Assembly: GCF_001984195.1 (NCBI RefSeq) | Contig: NZ_MTQN01000009.1 | Span: 186,001-250,000 of the forward strand | Length of the DNA stretch: 64,000 bases | DNA from: Kribbella sp. ALI-6-A | GTDB taxonomy: Bacteria; Actinomycetota; Actinomycetes; Propionibacteriales; Kribbellaceae | Direction: 5' to 3' | Part shown: positions 6,966-15,323 of the stretch, piece after piece | Layout of the letters: each line of letters opens with the position of its first letter | How positions within the stretch are numbered: the stretch's first letter is position 1 | Program-made: the position numbers and the translations under genes | Notes under the pieces: generated by a model | Told to the model about the DNA's origin: nothing | The model's database searches: none | Seen by the model: only the letters and a program-made list of their open reading frames with translations

Positions 6966-9484
6966 TGCTCAAGCTCGGCTTCCGGTCGGTGCTCGCGCAC
7001 CGGCTGCGTTTCGTGCTCTGCACGGTCGCCGTGCTGCTCGGCATCGGTTTCGTCAGCGGCGCCATGGTTTTCAGCGACACGTTGTCGGCCGCCCTGAAGA
7101 AGAACTTCGCCGCCGCCACCGCCGACATCACCGTCACCCCGCTCTCCCCCCTGTCCGGTACGCCGAACCGCCCGCCGACGCTGTCGAGCGACGTCGCCAA
7201 CCGCATCGCCGCCGTTCCCGGCGTCGCCGCGACCGACGGCCAACTGCTGGTCCCGGACATCGAGATCCTGGCCAAGGACGGCCGGCCGATCGACACCTAC
7301 AGCCTGGCGACGTTCGGCGCGAGCTGGCCGCACGACGACCGGACCGCGCCGTTCAAGCTCGTCGCGGGTTCGGCGCCGTGGGGCACCGAGCAGCTGACCC
7401 TCGACCGCAACACGGCCGACCGCGAGGGCTACGAGCTCGGCCAGAAGGTCAAGGTCGTCACCCCGGTTCGTGCCGTCACCGCGACCCTCACCGGCTTCAC
7501 CACCCCCGGCCGGTCCGGTACGTCGGCCGGCGCACCGCTGGTCTCCTTCGACGGCGCCTCGGCTCAGCTCCTCCTGCTCGGCGAGCCCGGCTGGACGTCG
7601 ATCGCCGTCGCCCTGCAGCCCGGTCAGAACCCGGACGCCGTCAGCCGCGCGATCCAGACCGCGATCGGCGACACCGTCCAGGTCCGCACGGCGGCGCAGG
7701 TGTCGGCCGACGGCGAGAGCGCCCTGGACGACACCTTCGGCGGTCTCACCGCCGCCCTCCTGCTCTTCGCCGGCCTGGCCCTGTTCGTCGGCACGTTCCT
7801 GATCGTCAACACGTTCGCGATGGTCGTCGCTCAACGCAGCCGCGAACTGGCGCTGCTCCGCGCGGTCGGCGCGTCCCGCGGCCAAGTCACCCGCACGGTC
7901 CTCGCCGAGGCACTCGTGATCGGCGTGGTCGGATCCACCCTCGGGCTCCTGCTCGGCATCGGTGTCGCAGGCCTCATCCAGTACCTGTACCAGCGGCTCG
8001 ACCTCGCGATCCCGTCGGCGACCCTGCAGGTCAGCGCCGCCACGATCATCGCGTCGTACGTGCTCGGCGTCGGGATCACCGCGGCTGCGGCGTACCCGGC
8101 GGCCCGTCGCGCGGGCAAGCTCCCGCCGGTGGTCGCGCTGCGGGCCGACACCACCGTGCCGGAGCGCAGTCTGCTCGTCCGGATCCTGCTCGGCGGCTTC
8201 CTGCTGCTGATGGCGGTTTTGATGTTCCTGATCGCCCTGACGGCCAACGGACTTCCCGCCGCGATCCTGGTCGGCCTGGCCACGGCGTTGATCCTGCTCG
8301 GGCTCGTGATGACCCTGCCCGTCCTCAGCCGGTACGCCGTCCGCGCGCTGATGTCGCCGCTCGGTCGCCAGGCCCCGATCGTGCTCGGCCGGCGCAACGC
8401 CGAGCGCAATCCCCGCCGGACAGCGGCCACGGCGTCCGCGTTGATGATCTCGCTCGCCCTGGTCAGCGGGCTGGTGACGATCGCCGCCTCGGCCAAGGCT
8501 TCCGTCGACCGGGGCATCGCCGATGCGATCGGTACGTCGGAGCTGGTCGTGACCGGGGACGGCGGCCGCCCGTTCAGCACCGCTGTCGGCGACCGGTTGG
8601 CCAACGTGCCGGGGATCTCGGCGGTGCATCGCGTTCGGCAGTCGGCCGGTGAGGTCGGCGATCAGCGGGTCACTCTGGCCGGGGTCTCCGACCGGACGCT
8701 GGACGGCCCGATCACGGTGGAGGTGACGAACGGCGAACTCGGCAGCCTCGCCCAAGGCCAGGTAGCACTCCCCCGCAACCTCGCGAACCAGCTCGAACTG
8801 GCGGTCGGCAAGACCTTCGACCTGACCACGACCACCGGCAAGCACCGGCTGACCGTCGGCGCGATCATCGAGCCCAACCATCAGCTCGACGCCGTCGTCA
8901 CCAGCCTGCCGCGGTTCACGGAGCTGGGCGGCGGTCAGATCGACGCGACGCTCTACCTCGAGGTTGCCGACGGCACCGATCTCGCGACGGCCCGGCAGGC
9001 GGTACTCGGCGCCATCCAGGACTACCCGTCCGTGGCGGTCCGCGACCAGCAGGCGTACGCCGCGGCCGAGCGTGGCCCGATCAACGGTGTGCTCGGCGTG
9101 GTCGGGGCGCTGCTCGGGTTCGCCGTACTGATCGCGCTGCTCGGGATCGTCAACACGCTCGCGCTCGGCGTGGTCGAGCGGACCCGGGAGATCGGACTGC
9201 TGCGCGCGATCGGGATGGACCGCCCGCAGCTGCGGCGGATGCTGCAGGTCGAAGCCGTCGCGATCGCGGTGTTCGGTGCCGTCCTGGGACTGCTCGTCGG
9301 CGTGCTGGCCGGAGTGGCGGTGCAGCACGTGATGGTCGACGACGGGTTGAGCGTGCTCGACGTACCGGTGCTGCAGCTGGTCGGGGCCGTGGTGATCGCT
9401 GCGGCGGTCGGCGTACTGGCTGCGATCTGGCCGTCACAGCGGGCAGCGCGGCTGGACGTGTTGCGGGCGATCGCGACGGAGTAG
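6965..9484 (+). CDS. ABC transporter permease, two FtsX domains
   Basis: 839 residues. One N-terminal helix is followed by an extracellular MacB-like domain (about 40-240), three helices ending near 400 with the FtsX signature QRSRELALLRAVGASRGQV, a central pair of helices near 400-460, a second extracellular domain, and a C-terminal three-helix FtsX domain with ERTREIGLLRAIGMDRPQL. This duplicated architecture is usual in actinobacteria, where one polypeptide supplies both halves of the permease. The partner is the ATPase immediately upstream, with which it overlaps by one base. Typically such pairs act as mechanotransmission or export systems; nothing in the context identifies the substrate. 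Confidence 0.9.
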   Translation: MLKLGFRSVLAHRLRFVLCTVAVLLGIGFVSGAMVFSDTLSAALKKNFAAATADITVTPLSPLSGTPNRPPTLSSDVANRIAAVPGVAATDGQLLVPDIEILAKDGRPIDTYSLATFGASWPHDDRTAPFKLVAGSAPWGTEQLTLDRNTADREGYELGQKVKVVTPVRAVTATLTGFTTPGRSGTSAGAPLVSFDGASAQLLLLGEPGWTSIAVALQPGQNPDAVSRAIQTAIGDTVQVRTAAQVSADGESALDDTFGGLTAALLLFAGLALFVGTFLIVNTFAMVVAQRSRELALLRAVGASRGQVTRTVLAEALVIGVVGSTLGLLLGIGVAGLIQYLYQRLDLAIPSATLQVSAATIIASYVLGVGITAAAAYPAARRAGKLPPVVALRADTTVPERSLLVRILLGGFLLLMAVLMFLIALTANGLPAAILVGLATALILLGLVMTLPVLSRYAVRALMSPLGRQAPIVLGRRNAERNPRRTAATASALMISLALVSGLVTIAASAKASVDRGIADAIGTSELVVTGDGGRPFSTAVGDRLANVPGISAVHRVRQSAGEVGDQRVTLAGVSDRTLDGPITVEVTNGELGSLAQGQVALPRNLANQLELAVGKTFDLTTTTGKHRLTVGAIIEPNHQLDAVVTSLPRFTELGGGQIDATLYLEVADGTDLATARQAVLGAIQDYPSVAVRDQQAYAAAERGPINGVLGVVGALLGFAVLIALLGIVNTLALGVVERTREIGLLRAIGMDRPQLRRMLQVEAVAIAVFGAVLGLLVGVLAGVAVQHVMVDDGLSVLDVPVLQLVGAVVIAAAVGVLAAIWPSQRAARLDVLRAIATE

Positions 9485-9517
9485 TGCTGAGGTCCTCCGT
9501 TGAGCGGTGATCACCGG

Positions 9518-9523
9518 TAGCCT
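9518..9523 (+). promoter_or_regulatory. -10 element of leaderless promoter (IclR regulator)
   Basis: TAGCCT, six bases, then GTG 9530; no Shine-Dalgarno upstream. Confidence 0.5.
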
Positions 9524-9529
9524 GCCGGT

Positions 9530-10288
9530 GTGCCGGGCAGTGTCCAGTCGATCGAGCGAGCTGCCGCAGTGCTGCGCCTGCTCGCCGCCGCGCCGAACGG
9601 CCTGGGCGTCGCCGACCTCGGCAACGCCCTGGGGCTGGCGAAGGCGACTGTGCACGGGATCGTCCGGACGCTGCATCAGGTCGGCTTCGTCGAGCAGGAC
9701 CGATCCGGCGCGCACTACCGGCTGAGCGACGCCTTCGGGCGCCTCGGCGAGACCTATCTCGATCCGAACGAGCTGCGCAGCCGAGCGATCAACTGGGCCG
9801 ACTCGCTGGCCTCGCGCAGTGGTGAGGTGGTCCGAGTCGGCCGGCTGGTCGAGGGCAAGGTGGTCGTCGTGCACCACGTCTTCCGGCCGGACGACAGCGA
9901 CCAGGACCTCGACGTCGGTACGACGCTGCCGCCGCACGCGTGCGCGCTCGGCAAGGCGGTGCTCGCGTTCGACACCAGTGGTGCCTCGAAGCCGAAGGCC
10001 CTCGAGGCCTTCACCACCCGCACCATCGTGGACCCCACGCGGCTGGCCGACGAACTGGCCGCGGTCCGGGCCAAGGGCTGGGCCGGTGAGTTCGAGGAAC
10101 ACACCGTCGAGCTGGCCGGCATCGCAGCCCCGATCCGCGGCCTCGGCGGTCTCGTCGTCGGAGCGGTCGGCCTGACCGGGCGGATCGAGCGGATCTGCGA
10201 CTCCCGCCTGCGTCACCGCACCGACCTGGTCACGATGGTCCGGGCCACCGCCGAAGCCATCGGCCGCGACCTGCGGGACGACCGATGA
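9530..10288 (+). CDS. IclR-family regulator, probable glycerol regulator (GylR-like)
   Basis: 252 residues. An N-terminal winged HTH ([28 protein letters not shown], then the recognition helix [13 protein letters not shown]) precedes an IclR effector domain containing [14 protein letters not shown] and [19 protein letters not shown]. Glycerol kinase starts 22 bases downstream on the same strand. In Streptomyces the IclR-family protein GylR controls the glycerol operon, so control of this kinase and of the glpF-glpK-glpD operon 9 kb away is likely. That link is inferred from neighbourhood and family; no shared operator was found upstream of this gene itself. Confidence 0.85.
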   Translation: MPGSVQSIERAAAVLRLLAAAPNGLGVADLGNALGLAKATVHGIVRTLHQVGFVEQDRSGAHYRLSDAFGRLGETYLDPNELRSRAINWADSLASRSGEVVRVGRLVEGKVVVVHHVFRPDDSDQDLDVGTTLPPHACALGKAVLAFDTSGASKPKALEAFTTRTIVDPTRLADELAAVRAKGWAGEFEEHTVELAGIAAPIRGLGGLVVGAVGLTGRIERICDSRLRHRTDLVTMVRATAEAIGRDLRDDR

Positions 10289-10310
10289 CCGGCGTCCGGA
10301 GAGACCGCTG

Positions 10311-11825
10311 ATGGCCGAGCAGTACGTCGCGGCCGTCGACCAAGGCACGAACTCGACGCGGTGCATCCTGTTCGACCGGCGGGGCCGGCTCGTCTCGGTG
10401 GCCCAGCGCGAGCACAGGCAGTACTTCCCCAAGCCCGGCTGGGTCGAGCACGACGCCGCGGAGATCTGGCGCAACGTCACCCGCGTCGTCCCCGCGGCCG
10501 TGCGGCAGATCGGCGCCGACCCCGGCCAGATCGTTGCCATCGGCATCACCAATCAGCGCGAGACCAGTCTGTTGTGGGACCGCCGGACCGGACAGCCGAT
10601 CGGGCACGCCGTCGTCTGGCAGGACACCCGCACCGACCGCCTGATCACCGAACTGGCCGGCGACCAGGGCGCGGACCGGTTCCAGGATCTCTGCGGCCTG
10701 CCGCTGACCACCTACTTCTCCGCGCCCCGCCTGCGCTGGATGCTCGACCACACCCCCGGCCTGCGAGCCCGCGCCGAGCGCGGCGAGGTCCTGTTCGGCA
10801 CGATGGAGAGCTGGCTGATCTGGAACTTCACCCGCGGCGCCGACGGGACAGGTGGTCTGCACGTCACCGACGTGACCAACGCCAGCCGCACGATGCTGAT
10901 GAACATCGAGACGCTGGAGTGGGACGATCAGTTGCTCGCGGCGTTCGACGTACCGGCGGCGGTGCTGCCGGAGATCCGGCCTTCGTCGGGAGTGTTCGGG
11001 ACCGCGACGACGGTGCTGCCCGGCGTACGGATCGGGGCGGCGCTGGGTGATCAGCAGGCGGCGCTGTTCGGGCAGACGTGCTTCAGTCCGGGCGAGGCGA
11101 AGTGCACCTACGGCACCGGCTCGTTCCTTTTGCTCAACACCGGCAAGGAGATCGTCCGGTCGACGCACGGCATGCTGACCACGGTCGCGTACCAGATCGG
11201 CGACCAGCCCGCGGCGTACGCGCTGGAGGGCTCGATGGCGGTCACCGGCTCGCTGGTCCAGTGGTTCCGCGACGGGCTCGGCCTGATCCACACCGCCGCC
11301 GAGATCGAGACGCTGGCCAGGACCGTCGAGGACAACGGCGGAGCGTACATCGTGCCGGCCTTCTCCGGCCTGTTCGCGCCGCACTGGCGCAGCGAGGCAC
11401 GCGGCGTGATCGCCGGGCTCACGTCGTACATCACCAAGGGCCATCTGGCCCGCGCGGTGCTGGAGGCGACCGGCTTCCAGACCCTCGAGGTGGTCGACGC
11501 GATGAACGCCGACTCCGGCATCGCGCTGAAGGCGCTCAAGGTCGACGGCGGCATGACCGCGAACAACCTGCTGATGCAGTTCCTCGCCGACCTGCTCGAC
11601 GTCCGCGTGGTCCGGCCGATGGTGACCGAGACGGTCTCGCTCGGCGCCGCGTACGCCGCGGGCCTGGCGGTCGGCTACTGGCCGGATCTCGAAGGACTGC
11701 GCAGCAACTGGCACCGGGCCGGCCAGTGGCTGCCCAACATGGACCCGGAGCGCCGGGCCACCGAGTACGCCAACTGGCAGGCGGCGGTCCAGCGCACGTT
11801 CGGGTGGATCCGGCCGGAGCAGTAG
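10311..11825 (+). CDS. glpK: Glycerol kinase, copy 1
   Basis: 504-residue FGGY-family kinase that phosphorylates glycerol to sn-glycerol 3-phosphate with ATP. It is full length and begins [16 protein letters not shown] (the phosphate-1 loop). Other motifs are [38 protein letters not shown], the ATP-site segment [12 protein letters not shown] followed by TYGTGSF, and VDGGMTANN near the C-terminus. A GGAGAG element precedes the ATG. It sits directly behind the IclR regulator, probably as a two-gene operon. A second, clearly different glycerol kinase is encoded at 17085-18602. The gene ends one base before the convergent acetyltransferase remnant. Confidence 0.92.
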   Translation: MAEQYVAAVDQGTNSTRCILFDRRGRLVSVAQREHRQYFPKPGWVEHDAAEIWRNVTRVVPAAVRQIGADPGQIVAIGITNQRETSLLWDRRTGQPIGHAVVWQDTRTDRLITELAGDQGADRFQDLCGLPLTTYFSAPRLRWMLDHTPGLRARAERGEVLFGTMESWLIWNFTRGADGTGGLHVTDVTNASRTMLMNIETLEWDDQLLAAFDVPAAVLPEIRPSSGVFGTATTVLPGVRIGAALGDQQAALFGQTCFSPGEAKCTYGTGSFLLLNTGKEIVRSTHGMLTTVAYQIGDQPAAYALEGSMAVTGSLVQWFRDGLGLIHTAAEIETLARTVEDNGGAYIVPAFSGLFAPHWRSEARGVIAGLTSYITKGHLARAVLEATGFQTLEVVDAMNADSGIALKALKVDGGMTANNLLMQFLADLLDVRVVRPMVTETVSLGAAYAAGLAVGYWPDLEGLRSNWHRAGQWLPNMDPERRATEYANWQAAVQRTFGWIRPEQ

Positions 11826-11826
11826 G

Positions 11827-12641
11827 TCAGTCCTCAGCGCGCCAGATCCAGTTCTTCCGGGCGTAGCGGATCTCGAAGCCGGTCCGCAGCATGTTGTTCA
11901 GCGAGGAGTTCTGCCCGCCGTCGTCCGGCTTTCCGGTCTCGGCGCTGAGCCACTTCGCGCCGTCGGCCGCGGCCTGACGCGCCCGCGCCGCGAGCAACGC
12001 CGACTGCGCGCCCCGGCCCCGGTACGCCGGCAGCACGGCCGCGCCCGCGAACGATGCCACCTGCTCGTGCATCGACAGCGACGCAGCTCCGACCATCGTG
12101 TCCCCGTCCCACGCCGCGTACGCCGTGAAGCCGGGCCGGCCGAGACGCCGGTGACCATCGGCACGATCTTGTCGACCGGCATCCCGAAACCGCGGGTCAG
12201 CGTCGTCGCCCACTCCTCCGCCTGCTCGGGCTCGACCTGGCCGATCCGCAGATCGGTGTCGGCGGACTCGACCAGCCCGGCCAGGCGGGCCAGCTTCAGC
12301 CAGGTACCACCGGCGCTCAGACCGGTCTTCTCGCGGATCGCCTCCCAGTCGGCGGGCAGCACCGACGGCGCGAACTGCAGCGTCGCCTGCCGGACGCCGT
12401 GGGCGCGGTAGAAGTCGATGATCTGCTCGACCAGCTCGAGCGTCACCGGCGACTCGAAGCCGAAGCCGAGCGCCTTGCTCCAGTAGTTCGTCACGTCGCC
12501 GGGCATCGCCAGCACGACCCCGCCGGCGATCCGGCGGCTCGCCAGCCCGAGCGACTCCGCCACCGCGGGCGGCGCCGAGTTCTCGTAGCCCCACACCGCC
12601 TCCGCCTCCGCTGCCTCGATCAGCTCGGCGATCCGATCCAT
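11827..12641 (-). pseudogene. GNAT acetyltransferase, broken by a -1 frameshift
   Basis: The N-terminal 170 residues (MDRIAELIEAAEAEAVWGYENS to about VPMVTGVSAGP) are in one frame, and the conserved acetyl-CoA domain (FTAYAAWDGDTMVGAASL, AVLPAYRGRGAQSALLAAR) continues in another, switching around 12131-12140 in a GC run. The span of 815 bases is one short of a multiple of three. The intact paralogue immediately upstream (12714-13523) aligns across the break without a gap, which confirms that the two parts were one gene. AGGAGGG precedes the ATG. It is either a recent pseudogene or a single-base sequencing error; the rest of both halves shows no decay. Confidence 0.8.
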
Positions 12642-12713
12642 TCGACCCTCCTGGCCACAACCCCGTGACGATGTTCCGACCCGACACTATGCCGGTCGGC
12701 CAAACGATTCGGT

Positions 12714-13523
12714 TCAGGCTTTCCAGGTCCAGATCGGGCGGTCGTAGATCACCTCGAAGCCGGCCCGGCGCAGGTTGTCCAGCGACGGATTGTGCTGCCC
12801 CGGCGCGGGCTTGCCGGTCTCCGACAGGAACCATCGGCAGCCCGCCGCCAGGCCGTCCCGCACCCGCCGCGCGACCAGCGCGGACTGGGCCCCGCGACCC
12901 CGGTACCGCGGCCGGGTGGCGCCGCTGACCAGCTCACCGGCCTCGCCGTCGACGAACAGCGCGCCGGTCGCGACCAGTAGGTCGCCGTCCCAGGCGCCGT
13001 ACGCGGTGATCGCCTCGATGTCGTTGACCGAGGCAAGCATCTCGGCCATCCGGCCGTCCGGGTCGTCGAACTCGAACGCCTCGATCTGCACCGCCGCCCA
13101 GGCCGCCAGGCCGGCGTCGCCGACCGGGCCGACGCGCAACGTCGTCGGGGCCGGCGCGACCGGACGGTCGTCACGCAGTGTCTTGACCAGCACGTCGCCC
13201 CGGGTCAGCCCGTACGCCGCGGCGATGTCCGGCCAGTCCGGCGGCAGCACCTGGTCGGGAAGGTGGAAGTTCGCGCTCGGCGTGCCCTCGGACCGGTAGA
13301 AGCCGATTGCCTCGGCGATCACCTTCTCGGTCAGCGGTTCGCTGAACCCGAAGCCTTGTGCCTTGGACCAGAACCCCGACGGGTCGTTGCTGGCCGACAC
13401 CACGACCCCGCCGCTGAGCCGGCGGACCGCGATCCCCATCCGGTCCCGCACCGGCGCGCCGATCTCGTCCAGCTTGAGCATCAACTCTCGTTCGGCGGCC
13501 TCCGCCAGTGCGACCATGTCCAT
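12714..13523 (-). CDS. GNAT-family N-acetyltransferase
   Basis: 269 residues. The C-terminal GNAT fold carries GATRPRYRGRGAQSALVARR, matching the R/Q-x-x-G-x-G/A acetyl-CoA pyrophosphate loop, and then a conserved tail with FLSETGKPAPGQHNPSLDNLRRAGF, the SETG-x(n)-N-x-S-L-x-N-x-x-R-x-GF pattern of this subfamily. The N-terminal half (about 1-130) resembles a degenerate second GNAT domain. It is a tandem paralogue of the frameshifted gene downstream, sharing both halves. Substrate unknown. It is probably leaderless, as a TAGGGT box lies seven bases before the ATG. Confidence 0.8.
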   Translation of the reverse strand: MDMVALAEAAERELMLKLDEIGAPVRDRMGIAVRRLSGGVVVSASNDPSGFWSKAQGFGFSEPLTEKVIAEAIGFYRSEGTPSANFHLPDQVLPPDWPDIAAAYGLTRGDVLVKTLRDDRPVAPAPTTLRVGPVGDAGLAAWAAVQIEAFEFDDPDGRMAEMLASVNDIEAITAYGAWDGDLLVATGALFVDGEAGELVSGATRPRYRGRGAQSALVARRVRDGLAAGCRWFLSETGKPAPGQHNPSLDNLRRAGFEVIYDRPIWTWKA

Positions 13524-13530
13524 GCCGAAA

Positions 13531-13536
13531 ACCCTA
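13531..13536 (-). promoter_or_regulatory. -10 element of leaderless promoter (GNAT gene)
   Basis: On the minus strand, TAGGGT is followed by seven bases and then ATG 13523. Confidence 0.55.
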
Positions 13537-13636
13537 ACCCGGCAGGAAAACAGCAGCTGACCATTTGGTTGCCTTCAGCATCGTCCGACCCGGCGAGAAC
13601 TCGCCACCGCCGCTCGGCGGGCACCGTCGTCGCCGG

Positions 13637-14188
13637 CTAGATCCCGCCGGCGATCAGCGCCGCGAGGGCCGGGACCGCCTTGGCCGCAGGCGCGTTCTCG
13701 CGCGCGATCGCGTCGGCCGCACCCAGGATGCCGACGCAGCGCAGGCGCAGCGCCGCGGGCGCGAGCTCGGAGTACGGCGACAGCGCGGCGGCCATCAGGT
13801 CGACGTAGCCGCCCAGCAACTCGTGCTGCACGGACTCCATCTCCGGGCTGCCCTTCAGCGCGGCCGAGATCGCGGTGAGCTCCGGCATGTCCGCGGCACA
13901 GGCGAAATAGGCCGCGCTGATCACTCGCGCAACCTCGTCGATCGTCGGCGGCGCCTCTTGTACCGCAGCACTGATCGCGGTCCTGTACCGCTCGTCGAGC
14001 TGCCGGTAGAGCTCGATCAGCAGGCCGGACCGGGTGCCGAAATGGTCGTAGACGATCGGCCGGCTGACCCCCGCGGCCTCCGCGAGCGTGACGAGCGTCA
14101 GCCCGTCGGCGCCCTGCGTACGGACGATCGTCGTCGCGGCGTCGAGCAGTTGCTCACGCCTGGCCTGCTTGGTCAACCGGACCGCCAT
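13637..14188 (-). CDS. TetR-family transcriptional repressor
   Basis: 183 residues. A basic start (MAVRLTKQARREQLLDAATTIV) leads into the TetR HTH (LTLVTLAEAAGVSRPIVYDHFGTRSGLLIELYRQL, residues about 34-68), followed by an alpha-helical ligand domain. AAGGGAGGG precedes the ATG. It is transcribed divergently from an NAD(P)-binding oxidoreductase gene, with 73 bases between the starts that contain an inverted repeat. It most likely represses that gene and itself; the inducing ligand cannot be read from the sequence. Confidence 0.85.
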   Translation of the reverse strand: MAVRLTKQARREQLLDAATTIVRTQGADGLTLVTLAEAAGVSRPIVYDHFGTRSGLLIELYRQLDERYRTAISAAVQEAPPTIDEVARVISAAYFACAADMPELTAISAALKGSPEMESVQHELLGGYVDLMAAALSPYSELAPAALRLRCVGILGAADAIARENAPAAKAVPALAALIAGGI

Positions 14189-14220
14189 GTCCCTCCCTTG
14201 TCCACCACCCCGACTCTATG

Positions 14221-14247
14221 CTACAAAACGTAACCTACACAATGTAG
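14221..14247. promoter_or_regulatory. Candidate TetR operator, inverted repeat
   Basis: CTACA and TGTAG form 5-bp arms 17 bases apart around an AT-rich core (aaacgtaacctacacaa) between the divergent regulator and oxidoreductase starts. The composition is far more AT-rich than the surroundings. Inferred operator. Confidence 0.45.
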
Positions 14248-14261
14248 CTAAGGAGATCCTG

Positions 14262-15257
14262 ATGGACGCAGTACTGATGCTGGGCGGAACCGGTCAGGCG
14301 GGAGCCGACACGGCCGCACTGCTTCGCCGCTGGCACCCGGACCTGCCGCTGACGATCGCCGGCCGCGATCTCGGCCGCGCGCAGAAGGTCGCCGACGAGC
14401 TCGGCGGAGCCACCGCTGTGACGACCGACCTGAGCCGCCGCGATCTCGGCCTGCCGACCGACCGGCGCCACTCGGCCGTCGTCGCCACCTTGTGGGACGC
14501 CCACCACAACGGCTTGCAGTACGCGCAGGATCGCGGTGTCCCCTACACGAGCATCTCCAGCGCGCTCGTCGACACCTCGCCGGAGCTCGTCGCGGTGGCT
14601 CAACGGCCGACCGCGTCACCGGTCCTGGTCGCCAGTCACTGGTGCGCCGGCACCGCCGTACTGGCGGCCCTTGCGTCGGCACAGGAGTTCGGCCGCGTCG
14701 ACCGCATCCGGGCCGGCGCGATCCTGGACGAGCTGGACACCGGTGGCCCGGCCGGCAACGCCGACCTGGAGCGCTGGTCCACTGCGACGACCGCAGGCCT
14801 GGTACGCCGCAGCGGCCGCTTCACCTGGATCGCCGGAGCGGACGTCGAGGCGGACGTGGTCAGCCTCGACGGCACGGCGCATCCCGGCCAGAGCATCGCC
14901 ATCCTCGACGTCACGAGTCTGGCGCTGGCGACCGGGGCCGCCGACGTGCGCTTCGACATGGCGATCGGCGAGTCCGCGGGACGGCGTACCGGTGGGCGCG
15001 CGTCGGTCGAGGTCCGGATCGAGCTCGAAGGGTCCGACCAAGCGGGCAATCCGCTGACCAGGAACCGTTACCTGGTTCACCCCGAGGGCCAGCGCCCCTT
15101 GACCGCACTCGGCCTCGCGCTCGGGGTCGAACGACTGCTCGGGCTCAGCGGTGGTGATCCGGTCGCTCCCGGTCTGCACACCCCGGAATCACTCGTCGAT
15201 CCGGCGTACGCGGTGCGGCGGATCGAGGAACTCGGCGGCACGTTCGTCGACCGCTAG
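14262..15257 (+). CDS. Saccharopine dehydrogenase-like NAD(P)-binding oxidoreductase
   Basis: 331 residues. The N-terminal Rossmann motif (VLMLGGTGQAGADTAALL) and the following IAGRDLGRAQKVADELGG segment are typical of saccharopine-dehydrogenase-like proteins with an NADP-type arginine. The rest is a substrate-binding domain. AAGGAGAT sits four bases before the ATG; longer in-frame extensions into the TetR gene are rejected because of this site. The divergent TetR gene probably regulates it. True saccharopine dehydrogenase activity is not implied; substrate unknown. Confidence 0.75.
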   Translation: MDAVLMLGGTGQAGADTAALLRRWHPDLPLTIAGRDLGRAQKVADELGGATAVTTDLSRRDLGLPTDRRHSAVVATLWDAHHNGLQYAQDRGVPYTSISSALVDTSPELVAVAQRPTASPVLVASHWCAGTAVLAALASAQEFGRVDRIRAGAILDELDTGGPAGNADLERWSTATTAGLVRRSGRFTWIAGADVEADVVSLDGTAHPGQSIAILDVTSLALATGAADVRFDMAIGESAGRRTGGRASVEVRIELEGSDQAGNPLTRNRYLVHPEGQRPLTALGLALGVERLLGLSGGDPVAPGLHTPESLVDPAYAVRRIEELGGTFVDR

Positions 15258-15285
15258 AACGCCCGACCGCCAGAACGTCCGAGAA

Positions 15286-15315
15286 CCCGGAGCACCCCCA
15301 CGGAGGTGCTCCGGG
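15286..15315. terminator. Bidirectional terminator between convergent genes
   Basis: An 11-bp perfect stem (CCCGGAGCACC / GGTGCTCCGGG) with an 8-base loop lies in the 66-base gap between the oxidoreductase and glpD, serving both strands. Confidence 0.8.
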
Positions 15316-15323
15316 CCAGGACA

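Noticed and set aside
6260..9328. A 1022-codon minus-strand frame opposite the ABC exporter
   Set aside because: Low-complexity Arg/Gly/Asp/Gln composition typical of antisense frames in high-GC DNA; the plus-strand genes have full domains.
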